Shown in pieces: positions 25,772 to 35,493 of a stretch of 64,000 nucleotides of DNA. Under the pieces are notes generated by a model. It was not told where the DNA came from. It did no database searches and was given only the letters and a program-made list of their open reading frames with translations. Where the stretch lies: the NCBI RefSeq assembly GCF_001307035.1, contig NZ_LKIU01000006.1:248398-312397 (forward strand), read 5' to 3'. The translations under genes were made by a program, and so were the position numbers. Positions within the stretch are counted from its first letter, which is position 1; the number at the start of each line of letters is the position of its first letter. This DNA is from Arthrobacter sp. Edens01 (GTDB lineage Bacteria; Actinomycetota; Actinomycetes; Actinomycetales; Micrococcaceae).

Positions 25772-27259
25772 ATGACGGACACTCAGCGGGTCTTGGTCAC
25801 CGGAGCGACGGGCTATATCGGCGGTCGGCTGGTTCCGCTTCTCCTGGCGGACGGCCACACGGTGAGGGTGCTGGTCCGCTCTCCCGAGAAGCTCAATGAC
25901 GTCCCCTGGCATGACGACGTCGAAATTGTGCAGGGCGACCTTTCCGATGCCGAATCTGTGGAAGGGGCCTTCCAGGACGTGGACACGGTGTACTTCCTGG
26001 TGCATTCAATGGCCTCCGGAAAGGGCTTCGCGGCCCAGGAGGAGAACATCGCCAACATCGTGGCGGATGCTGCCGAGAAGGCCGGCGTCCAGCGCATCGT
26101 GTATCTGGGCGGGCTGCATCCAAATGAAGGCGAGCTCTCCCCGCACATGGCCTCGCGGACGGCCGTCGGCGAGATCCTGCTGAACGGGCCCGTCCCGGCG
26201 GTGGTGTTCCAGGCCGGAGTGGTGATCGGCTCCGGTTCCGCGTCGTTCGAAATGATCCGGCACCTGACCGAAACGCTTCCGGTCATGCCGGCGCCCAGCT
26301 GGGTGCGCCGGCGAATTGAACCGATAGCCATCCGGGATGTTCTGCATTACCTTGTCCGTGCCACGGATCTGCCAAAGGACCTTAACCGCACCTTCGACAT
26401 TGGCTCCGGAGAAGTCCTGGAATACGCGGACATCATGAACGGCTACGCCGAGGTGGCCGGCCTGCCCCGGCGGCGGATCTATGCCCTTCCGATTCCCGCT
26501 CCCAAACTGGCAGGACTCTGGGTTGCCCTGGTGACGCCGATTCCGCTTTCAATGTCCCGGCCGCTGGTCGAATCGCTCCAGCACGACGCCGTGGCCAAGG
26601 AACGGGACATCAACGACTACATTGCCGCCCCCGACGGCGGCCTGACCAACTACCACGACGCCGTTACCCGGGCCCTCGGCAAAGAGGCGCGGAACGAGGT
26701 TGAAACCACGTGGGCCAGCGCGTCGAGCGCGGCCGATCTGGCCTCCGAGCCGCTGCCATCCGATCCGAACTGGGCCGGACAAACCGTTTACGTGGACCAG
26801 CGGCGGCGCGGCTCCGACGTTGACCCGGCACACGTCTGGCAGGTCATCGAGGGCATCGGCGGAAAGAACGGCTGGTATTCACTGCCCATGGCCTGGGCCA
26901 TCCGCGGTGTCCTGGACAAGACAGTGGGCGGTGCAGGGCTGACCCGCGGGCGGCGGAACCCTGCCACTCTGCTCACCGGCGACGTCGTTGACTGGTGGCG
27001 CGTAGAGTTCCTGGAACGCGGGACGCTGCTTCGGCTGCGGGCCGAGATGCGTGTCCCCGGCAAAGCCTGGCTTGAACTCCGGGTGGATCCCGACGGCGAC
27101 GGCAGTGTGTACAGCCAGCGCGCCATTTACTTCCCGCGGGGGCTGCTGGGACGGCTGTACTGGTGGCTGATCTATCCGTTCCACGGGCTGATTTTCCCGT
27201 CCATGGCCAAAAACATCACCCGGCAGGCCGCGCGGATGGCGGAACTTGACGCTGTGTGA
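25772..27259 (+). CDS. NmrA-like NAD(P)-binding protein with DUF2867 domain
   Basis: A 495-residue two-domain protein. Residues 1-290 form an atypical SDR/NmrA Rossmann fold with VTGATGYIGGRLVP (about 8-21) and YFLVHSMASGKGF, lacking a convincing YxxxK site. Residues about 330-490 match the DUF2867 region (DPAHVWQVIEGIGGKNGWYS and later YFPRGLLGRLYWWLIYP). This fusion is widespread in actinobacteria, usually annotated as a nucleoside-diphosphate-sugar epimerase-like protein, with no proven reaction. ATG 25772 begins MTDTQRVLV; the purines GGGGA are close to it. It is divergent from ligD across 132 bp. Confidence 0.85.
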   Translation: MTDTQRVLVTGATGYIGGRLVPLLLADGHTVRVLVRSPEKLNDVPWHDDVEIVQGDLSDAESVEGAFQDVDTVYFLVHSMASGKGFAAQEENIANIVADAAEKAGVQRIVYLGGLHPNEGELSPHMASRTAVGEILLNGPVPAVVFQAGVVIGSGSASFEMIRHLTETLPVMPAPSWVRRRIEPIAIRDVLHYLVRATDLPKDLNRTFDIGSGEVLEYADIMNGYAEVAGLPRRRIYALPIPAPKLAGLWVALVTPIPLSMSRPLVESLQHDAVAKERDINDYIAAPDGGLTNYHDAVTRALGKEARNEVETTWASASSAADLASEPLPSDPNWAGQTVYVDQRRRGSDVDPAHVWQVIEGIGGKNGWYSLPMAWAIRGVLDKTVGGAGLTRGRRNPATLLTGDVVDWWRVEFLERGTLLRLRAEMRVPGKAWLELRVDPDGDGSVYSQRAIYFPRGLLGRLYWWLIYPFHGLIFPSMAKNITRQAARMAELDAV

Positions 27260-27277
27260 ACCCCCGGGCTGACCATT

Positions 27278-27304
27278 CTGCCGGCACGTTCGGCAGCAGT
27301 TTTA
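27278..27304 (+). terminator. Short intrinsic terminator after the NmrA/DUF2867 gene
   Basis: CTGCCG (27278-27283) pairs with CGGCAG (27291-27296), followed by a short TTTT run. The stem is only six bases, so this is a modest candidate. Confidence 0.45.
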
Positions 27305-27345
27305 AAAGCTGATTGGCGGGCCGCAGTATCCCCGGGCTAGATTCA

Positions 27346-29619
27346 ATGCAGTCCCGACCATCCTGCGAAAGCGATGCATTGCCCGCGCCTAGGTCTCTCC
27401 CCGTGTCCCGCCGTGCCCGGGAGCATGCCCGGGCACAGCACCGGCCGGGTGCCTTCCGGCATGACATCGAGGGACTGCGTGCGCTGGCGGTCCTGGCAGT
27501 CCTGGCCCACCACCTGCTGGCCTGGCCCGCGGGCGGCTACGCCGGCGTCGACATCTTCTTTGTTATTTCCGGTTTCCTGATAACCACCATCCTGGTTCGG
27601 GAGATCACCTCGCCGCAGAAACTGTCCCTGCCGGACTTTTACCGCCGGCGCGTGCGCAGGCTGGTTCCCGCCGCCGCAGCAGTCCTGTCTGCGACTTCGG
27701 CGGCGGCCTTCATCATTTTTGGGCCCGGCCGTGCGGTGACGATCCTGGAAGACGCCGTCTGGTCCTTCTTCTTCCTGGGCAACTGGCGCTTCGCGGCGTC
27801 CGGAACCGACTACCTGAACGCCGGCACGGCGGTGTCTCCGCTGCAGCACTTCTGGTCCCTGGGAGTTGAAGAACAGTTTTACCTTTTCTGGCCGTGGATC
27901 CTGCTGACCGGCATTGCGGTCACCGCAGCCCTGCGCTGCACCGACCGTGGGATGCGGGTCCTGCTGCTGCTGTTCATCGGCGCCTTCTGCGCTGCCAGTT
28001 TCGCCTTCGCAGTCTGGGAGACGCTTAACCGCCCCACAACCGCCTACTTTTCGACGTTCTCGCGCGCCTGGGAGCTTGGCGCCGGGGCAATGCTGGCCGT
28101 GGCTGCTCCCTGGCTAAGCCGGATCCCGGCACTGGGGCGTGCCGTCGCCGGCTGGGCCGGCCTGGCCGGAATCGCAGCCTCCTTCGCGGTGCTCTCGGCA
28201 GACAGTCTCTTCCCCGGGCCGGCTGCCGCACTCCCCGTGGTCTCGGCGCTGCTGGTGCTGGCCGCTGGAACAGGGGCCCGTGGACGAAGCCACAACCGTG
28301 CCATGTGGCCCCTCACCAATCCGGGCAGCCGCTACATCGGACGTATTTCCTACTCGCTGTACCTGTGGCATTTCCCCGTCATCGTGTTCGCCGACGCTCT
28401 CTTCCCGGACGCCTCACCGCTGCCCGTTCTGGCACTGACCGTTTTGCTGTCGGTTCTTTCATTTCACTGGGTTGAAAATCCGGTCCGGCATTCACGATGG
28501 CTGCAGCCGCGCTACGCATACCGGGAACGTGGCCGGCGGTACCGGCGTCCGGCAATGGAACCCAGGCCTGCCCGGCTCGCAGGCCTGGCGGCAACCGGCG
28601 GCTTCCTTTCCGCGGCCCTGATCGCCGTCGCACTCCAGACCACCCTGCACACAGCTGATACCCCTGCCGCAGCGGATCCGCCCGCTCTTGACGCGCGCGC
28701 ACCTTCCGCCGGGGCAGTCACGGATGGTCCCGGACCTGACCCGCTGATTGCACATACTGCTGCGCTTCGGACCGCACTCGGAAGCAGTACGTGGCCGGAT
28801 CTCGATCCGGACCCCGGCGCCTTCACGGAAGGCGGCCGCAATGCCAAACCAGCCGAATGGATCCAGGACGGCTGCCTGGGCGGCAACGAAGCGCTGGATC
28901 CAAATCCGGTGGCCAACGCCGGTCACTGTGTCTACGGGGGCCCGAAGGCAGACCGGGACCTGGTCCTGTACGGCGACTCCGTGGCCATGGGATACCTCCC
29001 CGCCCTCCGGGCAGCGCTGTCCGCCGATGAATGGCGGATTCATGTCTTTACGGCTGCCGGATGTGCGCCGGCGGATGTCCCGCAGGTACGGATCGGAGGC
29101 GAACCGTACCCCGAGTGCACTGAGTTCCGGGACTGGGCGGTCCAGCGCATCGGAGAGCTTGCTCCGGACCTGCTGGTGGTTTCGTCTTTCCGGTATGACC
29201 CGGCCCTGGCCAGCCGCGCCACCGGTGAAGCCGCTGATGCCGAGTGGAGCGCCGGTACACAGCTGATCCATCAGAGGCTGGCGGGAAAGGCAGCGCGCAC
29301 AGTTGTACTCAGCGCACCTCCGGAGGCAAAGGACCCGGCCCAGTGCGTCACCCGTTTCAGCTCCCCCGGTGACTGCGAAAGCGCTTTGCCGGACAATCAT
29401 CAGCTCCGCGCAGACATTGAATCCTCCGCGGCAGCCGCCGGGAACCCGGAGGCGGAATGGGTGGATACCACTGCGTGGTTCTGTGTAGAGGGAGGCTGCC
29501 CTGCCTTTGCAGGCAGCACCACACTGTATGCCGATGCCTACCACCTCAGCGCCGCGGGGTCCCGCCTGCTTGCCCCGCTGGTCGCTTCAGTGCTGGAAAA
29601 AGACGGGGTGGCCGGTTAG
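27346..29619 (+). CDS. OafA/YrhL-type acyltransferase with SGNH domain
   Basis: A 757-residue membrane O-acyltransferase. The N-terminal acyltransferase-3 domain (about 35-400) begins RHDIEGLRALAVLAVLAHH, whose His is the usual catalytic residue, and has about ten helices, GVDIFFVISGF and SLGVEEQFYLFWP. The extracytoplasmic C-terminal SGNH domain (about 470-757) has YGDSVAMGYLP (Ser545) and DAYHLSAAGS near the end. Such proteins acetylate wall polymers or surface glycans. Start ATG 27346 has no good ribosome site; GTG 27403 is a possible alternative that would remove 19 residues. No wall-polymer genes surround it, so the acceptor is unknown. Confidence 0.88.
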   Translation: MQSRPSCESDALPAPRSLPVSRRAREHARAQHRPGAFRHDIEGLRALAVLAVLAHHLLAWPAGGYAGVDIFFVISGFLITTILVREITSPQKLSLPDFYRRRVRRLVPAAAAVLSATSAAAFIIFGPGRAVTILEDAVWSFFFLGNWRFAASGTDYLNAGTAVSPLQHFWSLGVEEQFYLFWPWILLTGIAVTAALRCTDRGMRVLLLLFIGAFCAASFAFAVWETLNRPTTAYFSTFSRAWELGAGAMLAVAAPWLSRIPALGRAVAGWAGLAGIAASFAVLSADSLFPGPAAALPVVSALLVLAAGTGARGRSHNRAMWPLTNPGSRYIGRISYSLYLWHFPVIVFADALFPDASPLPVLALTVLLSVLSFHWVENPVRHSRWLQPRYAYRERGRRYRRPAMEPRPARLAGLAATGGFLSAALIAVALQTTLHTADTPAAADPPALDARAPSAGAVTDGPGPDPLIAHTAALRTALGSSTWPDLDPDPGAFTEGGRNAKPAEWIQDGCLGGNEALDPNPVANAGHCVYGGPKADRDLVLYGDSVAMGYLPALRAALSADEWRIHVFTAAGCAPADVPQVRIGGEPYPECTEFRDWAVQRIGELAPDLLVVSSFRYDPALASRATGEAADAEWSAGTQLIHQRLAGKAARTVVLSAPPEAKDPAQCVTRFSSPGDCESALPDNHQLRADIESSAAAAGNPEAEWVDTTAWFCVEGGCPAFAGSTTLYADAYHLSAAGSRLLAPLVASVLEKDGVAG

Positions 29620-29680
29620 CCGGACAGCCCAGCTAACGTAGGATGACTTCAGTCAAAGAGAGACGTAGGGGACGGACAGA

Positions 29681-30919
29681 GTGCAGGAAAAGAGCAGCCG
29701 CAAGCGGCGTTTTGCCCTGGCCGCAGCGGCGGGGGTATTGCTGATCGGTGGTGCGGCCGGTGTCGCGGCGGCAACCGGAGTCTTCGACACAGAAGCACCC
29801 GGCGCCCAGCAGTCCACCACTCCCACGCAGTCCCCGACGCCCAGCGAGCCGGCTGTTCCGGTAGCTTTCACGGCGGAACCCGCAGATAACGCCGCTGAGG
29901 TAAATCCTGCGTCGACGCCGGTTCTCAAGGTGCAGAACGGCACTATCGAGTCCGTCAGCCTTGCACCGAAGTCGGGCGGCGGAGACGTCGCCGGTGAGCT
30001 CTCCGCCAACGATTCCGAGTGGACGGCCTCCGAGCCGCTGGAGTTCAACACGGAGTACACGTTCGCCTTCACGCTGGCGGACACCAACGGCAATACCACC
30101 AAGGGCTCGCAGACTTTCCACACAGTCACGCCGCCAAACGAGGCCAACGCCTTTATGGCGCCCATGGACAAGTCAGTGGTCGGTGTTGGCCACCCGATCG
30201 AAATCAACTTCAGCGAGCCGGTCCTCAACAAGCCGGCGGTTGAAGCTGCCATCACGGTCACCAGCACCAGTGCCCAGACGGGTGCGTTCTACTGGATCTC
30301 GGACACCAAGGCCCGCTACCGCCCTGAGACATTCTGGGAGCCAAACAGCACCGTCACCGTGGACATGAAGCTCTTCGGCGTGGACTTCGGCAACTCCATG
30401 ATCGGCAACTTCAATGAGACACGCACCTTCCAGGTGCATAACAGCAGGGTCGCCGTCGTCGACAACCTCACCAAGACCATGCAGGTGTTCATCGACGGAC
30501 AGCTCACCCGTTCCTTCCCCATAACCCTGGGTGACGCGGAATGGCCTTCCCCGAGTGGCTACCAGGTTGTCATGAGCCAGCACGAAACCCTGCCGTTCCG
30601 GGCAGAGAGCATCGGCTTGAAGCCCGGAGACCCGGCCTATTACGAGCCCTTCGACGCCTCATGGGCCAGCAGGCTGACCAACAGCGGAGTGTTCGTCCAT
30701 CAGGCCCTGCCCGGCGCACTGGGAGCTTTGGGCGTCATCAACGTTTCGCACGGCTGCATAGGCATGTCCCCGGAAGGGGCCAAGTACTTTTACGACACGT
30801 TCGAGCCCGGTGATCTGGTGCAGGTACTGAACACCGAAGTGGGGCCGGCCGCTGTCTGGGACGGTTACGGAGACTGGAACATGCCCTGGGCAGAATATTC
30901 AACCCAGCCCAAGGCCTAA
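29681..30919 (+). CDS. L,D-transpeptidase with Ig-like domains
   Basis: Forms 3-3 cross-links in peptidoglycan outside the membrane. The 412-residue protein has an N-terminal basic stretch and one hydrophobic segment (about 10-32) acting as signal or anchor, a Thr/Pro-rich linker, two Ig-like domains (about 60-260) and a YkuD catalytic domain (about 265-395) with SHGCIGMSP (nucleophile Cys359). The arrangement matches mycobacterial LdtMt2-type enzymes. GTG 29681 follows a GGGGACGG site. It is the last plus-strand gene before a convergent pair of small membrane proteins. Confidence 0.92.
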   Translation: MQEKSSRKRRFALAAAAGVLLIGGAAGVAAATGVFDTEAPGAQQSTTPTQSPTPSEPAVPVAFTAEPADNAAEVNPASTPVLKVQNGTIESVSLAPKSGGGDVAGELSANDSEWTASEPLEFNTEYTFAFTLADTNGNTTKGSQTFHTVTPPNEANAFMAPMDKSVVGVGHPIEINFSEPVLNKPAVEAAITVTSTSAQTGAFYWISDTKARYRPETFWEPNSTVTVDMKLFGVDFGNSMIGNFNETRTFQVHNSRVAVVDNLTKTMQVFIDGQLTRSFPITLGDAEWPSPSGYQVVMSQHETLPFRAESIGLKPGDPAYYEPFDASWASRLTNSGVFVHQALPGALGALGVINVSHGCIGMSPEGAKYFYDTFEPGDLVQVLNTEVGPAAVWDGYGDWNMPWAEYSTQPKA

Positions 30920-30923
30920 ACCC

Positions 30924-31145
30924 CTAGGACCGACGCCGCCCGAACACGAAGTAGCTGATCGGGCCAATGAAGTTCACGGCGCAGGCGGCGCTCCAGGCGG
31001 CTTTCGGTCCGCGGATTTCGCTGCCCGGCCGGCGCCAGATGTCAACGAGTGCGGCGCCGGCGAGCAGGAACTGCACGCTGGAGAGGATGCCCAGGCCCTT
31101 CTTCTGGCCTGCTGTCAGGTCATTGAGGGTCTTTTTCTTGGCCAT
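30924..31145 (-). CDS. Small PLDc_N-like membrane protein
   Basis: A 73-residue protein with two hydrophobic helices (about 20-36 and 50-67). The second carries AAWSAACAVNFIGPISYFVFGR, which resembles the PLDc_N domain (the cardiolipin synthase/phospholipase D N-terminal helix) common in small actinobacterial membrane proteins. There is no catalytic domain. The stop is five bases from the L,D-transpeptidase stop. It precedes no partner of known function, and its role is unknown. Confidence 0.7.
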   Translation of the reverse strand: MAKKKTLNDLTAGQKKGLGILSSVQFLLAGAALVDIWRRPGSEIRGPKAAWSAACAVNFIGPISYFVFGRRRS

Positions 31146-31183
31146 GAGTGCTCCTAGGTGTGGTGCGGCGGTTGGACCGGTAA

Positions 31184-31621
31184 CTATTTACCCATCCGCA
31201 GCCGGAAGGTCTGCATCTGCTCGATGAAGACCTGGACGACTAGCGTCAGTATCCCCAGCATAATCATGTTCGGGGCGACCCATCTCAGCTTTTGGGTCCA
31301 GGGCTCAACCGGGTACCCGCTCCAGTTCGGCTGCGTGAGCTCCGGGTCCTGGGGGAAGATCGCGTCGGCAAACATAAAGAAAATACCCAGGACTACCAGC
31401 GCAGCTGCCAGGCTCCACGCCGCGAGCCGGTACTTGCGCTGCCGCTGTTCGAGTTCAGACCAGGGCGGCTGGGTGATACCCAGCTGCTGTGGCTCGGGCG
31501 AGTCACTGATCTCCATAATGGCCGGTGCTTCATCAGCACCCCGGGAGAGCTGCATTTCGCCGCCTCCGCGCTGGTAAGCCGGATCGTACCTCGGATCAAT
31601 CTCGCCCTGCCTGCCAGCCAC
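31184..31621 (-). CDS. Hypothetical two-helix membrane protein
   Basis: 145 residues. An acidic, Gln-rich N-terminal cytosolic part (about 1-60, including PPWSELEQRQRKYRLAAW) is followed by two membrane helices (about 63-85 and 113-133) separated by a short loop with a Trp-Pro-rich segment, and a basic tail. I do not recognise a family. GTG 31621 is preferred because a GGGGGAG ribosome site lies at good spacing; an in-frame TTG at 31654 would add 11 residues. It lies 38 bp upstream of the PLDc_N-like gene on the same strand and may be co-transcribed with it. Confidence 0.65.
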   Translation of the reverse strand: MAGRQGEIDPRYDPAYQRGGGEMQLSRGADEAPAIMEISDSPEPQQLGITQPPWSELEQRQRKYRLAAWSLAAALVVLGIFFMFADAIFPQDPELTQPNWSGYPVEPWTQKLRWVAPNMIMLGILTLVVQVFIEQMQTFRLRMGK

Positions 31622-31685
31622 AACTGCTCCCCCTTCACTGGGCCGCCCTCCCAATAGGGCGCGCCTTCCGGTGGAGTTACTGTAA

Positions 31686-31719
31686 CGGACCCGGCCCTGC
31701 GCTCACAGGGCCGGGTCCG
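31686..31719 (-). terminator. Perfect 14-bp hairpin terminator
   Basis: The arms 31686-31699 and 31706-31719 are exact complements (CGGACCCGGCCCTG type), six-base loop. It lies directly downstream of the minus-strand alpha/beta hydrolase stop, separating it from the next minus-strand gene. Confidence 0.75.
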
Positions 31720-31731
31720 CTGCAGTTCCTG

Positions 31732-32616
<885 letters not shown>

Positions 32617-32634
32617 CTAGTATCGACTGCAGCT

Positions 32635-32684
32635 GAGAATGGTCGTTCTCCGCTGGATTCCCAGCGTAGGGAACGATCGTTCTC
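32635..32684. promoter_or_regulatory. Two tandem TetR-type operator palindromes
   Basis: GAGAATGGTCGTTCTC (32635-32650) and GGGAACGATCGTTCTC (32669-32684) share one 16-bp pattern with a perfect core, GAACGATCGTTC, in the second. Their start-to-start distance is 34 bp. They lie between the divergent hydrolase and TetR genes, 20 bp from the TetR start, so they fit autoregulation plus control of the hydrolase. Confidence 0.72.
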
Positions 32685-32704
32685 ATCGCAAGTACAATGC
32701 TGTT

Positions 32705-33274
32705 ATGACTCTTGCTGATGAACGCGGACATGTGATTGAAGTTGCCGACCGGCTCTTCTACGAGCGTGGCATCCAAGCCGTCGGCATGGCTGAACTTCGG
32801 CGCGAGGTGGGGCTGCCGCTGAAGAAGCTCTATACCCTGTTTCCCTCTAAGCAGGCCATCCTATTCGCAGTCCTTGACCGGCGCCACAGCACCTGGACCG
32901 AGCAGCTGCAGCACCGGATAGACGCCGCACCCCAGCCCCGGGAGAAACTGCTGGCTGTCTACGACTACCTCTCCGACTGGTTCACCGAGGACTCGTTCCG
33001 GGGGTGCGCCTTCATCAATGCCTTTGGGGAACTGGGCAGCCAGTCCCCCGACGTTGCAGAGCGCACCCGCGCCCACAAGGAGTCCTTCCAGCAGGTGCTG
33101 GGTGAACTGGTGGCTGCTGCCGGGGGCAGCCCGGCACTGGCTCCACAGCTGGCACTGCTTGCCGAGGGCGCACAGACGACGGCGGCCATCTCCCGTTCTG
33201 CGGAACCGGCACGCCAGGCCCGTGAGGCGGCAGAGATCCTCATTGACGCCCAGCTGGAGCGGGCTGCCACGTAG
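32705..33274 (+). CDS. TetR/AcrR family transcriptional regulator
   Basis: A 189-residue regulator. The N-terminal helix-turn-helix (about 5-50) contains ADRLFYERGIQAVGMAELRREVGLPLKKLYTLFPSK-type residues (positions about 13-48), and the rest is an all-helical ligand domain with GCAFINAFGELG (about 101-112), a conserved stretch in one TetR_C group that often controls a neighbouring oxidoreductase or hydrolase. Start ATG 32705 has only a weak ribosome site. It is divergent from the haloperoxidase-like hydrolase over tandem 16-bp palindromes and probably represses it and itself. The inducer is unknown. Confidence 0.9.
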   Translation: MTLADERGHVIEVADRLFYERGIQAVGMAELRREVGLPLKKLYTLFPSKQAILFAVLDRRHSTWTEQLQHRIDAAPQPREKLLAVYDYLSDWFTEDSFRGCAFINAFGELGSQSPDVAERTRAHKESFQQVLGELVAAAGGSPALAPQLALLAEGAQTTAAISRSAEPARQAREAAEILIDAQLERAAT

Positions 33275-33324
33275 TCCGCACCCGGCAAGTACCCAGGCCG
33301 GAGCTTCCCCGAAGTCCCTGCAGC

Positions 33325-33834
33325 CTAGTTGTCGCCGTTCGGGACACCGAGGCGCACCAGGACATTCTCATGGATCAGTTCGGAGTCCTCTCCGAGTTCC
33401 GCTCCGTCCATATACCCGTCAACCACGAGTGACGCTTGGCCCGCACGCCCGTCCAGGGTGGTCCCCGGGGAAGTTCCCGACAGTACAAAACCCTGGGTGA
33501 GGGGACCGCTGCGGCAGAAGGCAGAATAGCTTTCGCCTGGTCCTTCCCGCACAACTACGAGGCAATAGTCCGTGCTGTTCCGGGAAACATAGTAGCGGCC
33601 GGTACCGCTGGTGGTCAGGTACCGGACCTCCTCACGGCCCGTATCCAGTTCCACCCAGTCAGGCAGCACATCCTGCTCGCCCGGTTCGGTCTCGAACACT
33701 GCGAAGGGCGGGTCCGGGACTTTGTCAGCCCGCTGGGCAGAGCAGCCGACAAGCAGCATTCCCGCTGCCGCCAGAGCGGCTGCAGACACCAGCCCGCGGT
33801 GGAAAGACGGGACGGTTGATTGATGCCGCACCAC
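33325..33834 (-). CDS. Hypothetical lipoprotein
   Basis: 169 residues with a type II signal peptide: basic N-terminus, hydrophobic core (about 14-29) and the lipobox LLVGC ending at about Cys31. The mature part is acidic, with two further cysteines (STDYCLVV and SAFCRSG) that could form a disulfide. I do not recognise a domain. GTG 33834 has a GGAGG ribosome site six bases upstream. It stands between the TetR gene (convergent) and the LysE exporter gene (same strand, 85 bp upstream). Confidence 0.75.
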   Translation of the reverse strand: MVRHQSTVPSFHRGLVSAAALAAAGMLLVGCSAQRADKVPDPPFAVFETEPGEQDVLPDWVELDTGREEVRYLTTSGTGRYYVSRNSTDYCLVVVREGPGESYSAFCRSGPLTQGFVLSGTSPGTTLDGRAGQASLVVDGYMDGAELGEDSELIHENVLVRLGVPNGDN

Positions 33835-33919
33835 GGGCTGCCTCCATACAGGGTCAGGGGAAGAGGATTACGGCGGACAATATCAGCCATAAGTCCCGGC
33901 GGGACGCGAAACCTGCAGG

Positions 33920-34540
33920 TTACAGGGATCCGGTTACGAGGGAGACGGCCAGCACGATCATAAAGACTGCAATCGCGAGGTCCAGGATCTGCCATGCCCG
34001 GGGCCGTGCGAACACTGGCGCCAGCAGTCGGGCGCCGAAGCCGAGCGCACTGAACCAGACTGCGCTGGCGGCAACTCCGCCCACCGCGAAGATCCACCGG
34101 CCATCAGGACCGTGGGTGGCCGCGAGCGAACCAAGCAGCACCACCGTATCCAGATACACGTGCGGGTTCAGCCAGGTGAGGCTAAGACAGGTTATGAGCG
34201 CCGCGGCCAGGGTTCCCCGCCCTGCGTCTGCGGCCCGGAGGGACTGCGGCCTCAACGCCCTTCGCAGGGAAAGAAATGCATACGCCAGCAGGAAAGCAGC
34301 ACCGGCCCAGCGGATCACATCCAGCGCCAGCGGTGCACTCTGGGTCAGCCGTCCAACTCCGGCTGTTCCCGCCAGGATCAGGACTGCATCACTGAGGATG
34401 CAGACGGCCACCACGGCAGGCAGATGCTCGCGACGGAGTCCCTGCCGCAGGACAAAAGCGTTCTGGGCACCGATGGCGATTATCAGGGCCAGTCCGCTGA
34501 CAAAGCCGGTAAGAAGCGGGGTAAGGATGTCGGTGCTCAT
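33920..34540 (-). CDS. LysE/ArgO family amino-acid exporter
   Basis: Exports basic amino acids (lysine and/or arginine). The 206-residue, six-helix protein begins with the family signature GFVSGLALIIAIGAQNAFVLRQG (about 12-34), and has TWLNPHVYLDTVVLLG (about 121-136), where the N-P pair is conserved. It is divergent from a LysR-type regulator of the LysG/ArgP group across 71 bp, the classical lysE-lysG arrangement, in which the regulator activates export when intracellular lysine or arginine rises. Confidence 0.93.
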   Translation of the reverse strand: MSTDILTPLLTGFVSGLALIIAIGAQNAFVLRQGLRREHLPAVVAVCILSDAVLILAGTAGVGRLTQSAPLALDVIRWAGAAFLLAYAFLSLRRALRPQSLRAADAGRGTLAAALITCLSLTWLNPHVYLDTVVLLGSLAATHGPDGRWIFAVGGVAASAVWFSALGFGARLLAPVFARPRAWQILDLAIAVFMIVLAVSLVTGSL

Positions 34541-34611
34541 GATCCAAAGTTAGGCACAGACGATTGTGAGGTCTAGCTAATCTTTCTACAGGTTCTTTAG
34601 AATTCCTTAAT

Positions 34612-35493
34612 ATGAACTTCAATGCGGACCAGCTTCGTGCCCTTGGGGCAGTTCTTGACCACGGCAGCTTTGAAGCGGCAGGTGCAGCGCTGCACCTGAC
34701 AACGTCGGCGGTAAGCCAGCGGGTGAAAGCGCTTGAAGCCCGGACCGGGTGTGTCCTCCTCCGCCGGACGCGGCCGGTCACGGCCACTGAGCCGGGGGCT
34801 GTACTGCTGCGGCTGGCACGGCAGATCGCAGCACTGGAGGACGACGCCGTCGAACGCCTTGGCCTGGACAGTGCGGCTGGACGTCCCGCCGTGCAGCTCG
34901 TGATCAACGCCGATTCCCTCTCCACCTGGGTGCTGCCGGCCCTGGCGCGGCTGGATGGCATCAGCTTTGAACTGGCATTGGAAGACCAGGATTATTCGGC
35001 GGAAAGCCTAAGGAACGGAACAGCCATGGGCGCTGTGACGTCCAGTCCCGAACCCGTGCAGGGATGTTCGGTCACACCGCTGGGAACCATGCGCTACCGT
35101 CCTGCGGCCAGTGAAACCTTTGCACGCAGGTGGTTCCCACAGGGTTGGAACGCGGCCTCAGCCGCCCAGGCACCCATGGTGGTATTCAACCGCAGGGACA
35201 CACTTCAGGAACGTTTCCTGGGGGAGAATTTCGGACCGGGCATAGACCCGCCGCGGCACTATGTGCCGGCTTCCTGGGACTTCCTTCAGGCGGTGCGGCA
35301 CGGCCTTGGCTGGGGCATGCTGCCGGATCTGCAGTCCCGGGACCTGCTCGCGGACGGATCCCTGGTACTCCTGGACCGCGAAAGGCACATTGACGTTCAA
35401 CTGTTTTGGCAGCAGTGGAGGGTGGACCTGCCGGCGCTGGCCCGCGTGGCGGAAGCACTCAGCGGAGCCGCGGGCGACGGCCTTCTTTACTAG
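34612..35493 (+). CDS. LysR-type regulator, LysG/ArgP group
   Basis: A 293-residue activator. The N-terminal winged helix-turn-helix (about 3-60) has QLRALGAVLDHGSFEAAGAALHLT-type residues from about 6 and SAVSQRVKALEARTG (about 32-46), with the substrate-binding domain behind it. Its divergent position to a LysE exporter and the ArgP-like N-terminus (FNADQLRAL) identify it as the exporter's activator responding to basic amino acids. Its stop overlaps the stop of the convergent flavin reductase gene in CTAG (35490-35493). Confidence 0.92.
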   Translation: MNFNADQLRALGAVLDHGSFEAAGAALHLTTSAVSQRVKALEARTGCVLLRRTRPVTATEPGAVLLRLARQIAALEDDAVERLGLDSAAGRPAVQLVINADSLSTWVLPALARLDGISFELALEDQDYSAESLRNGTAMGAVTSSPEPVQGCSVTPLGTMRYRPAASETFARRWFPQGWNAASAAQAPMVVFNRRDTLQERFLGENFGPGIDPPRHYVPASWDFLQAVRHGLGWGMLPDLQSRDLLADGSLVLLDRERHIDVQLFWQQWRVDLPALARVAEALSGAAGDGLLY

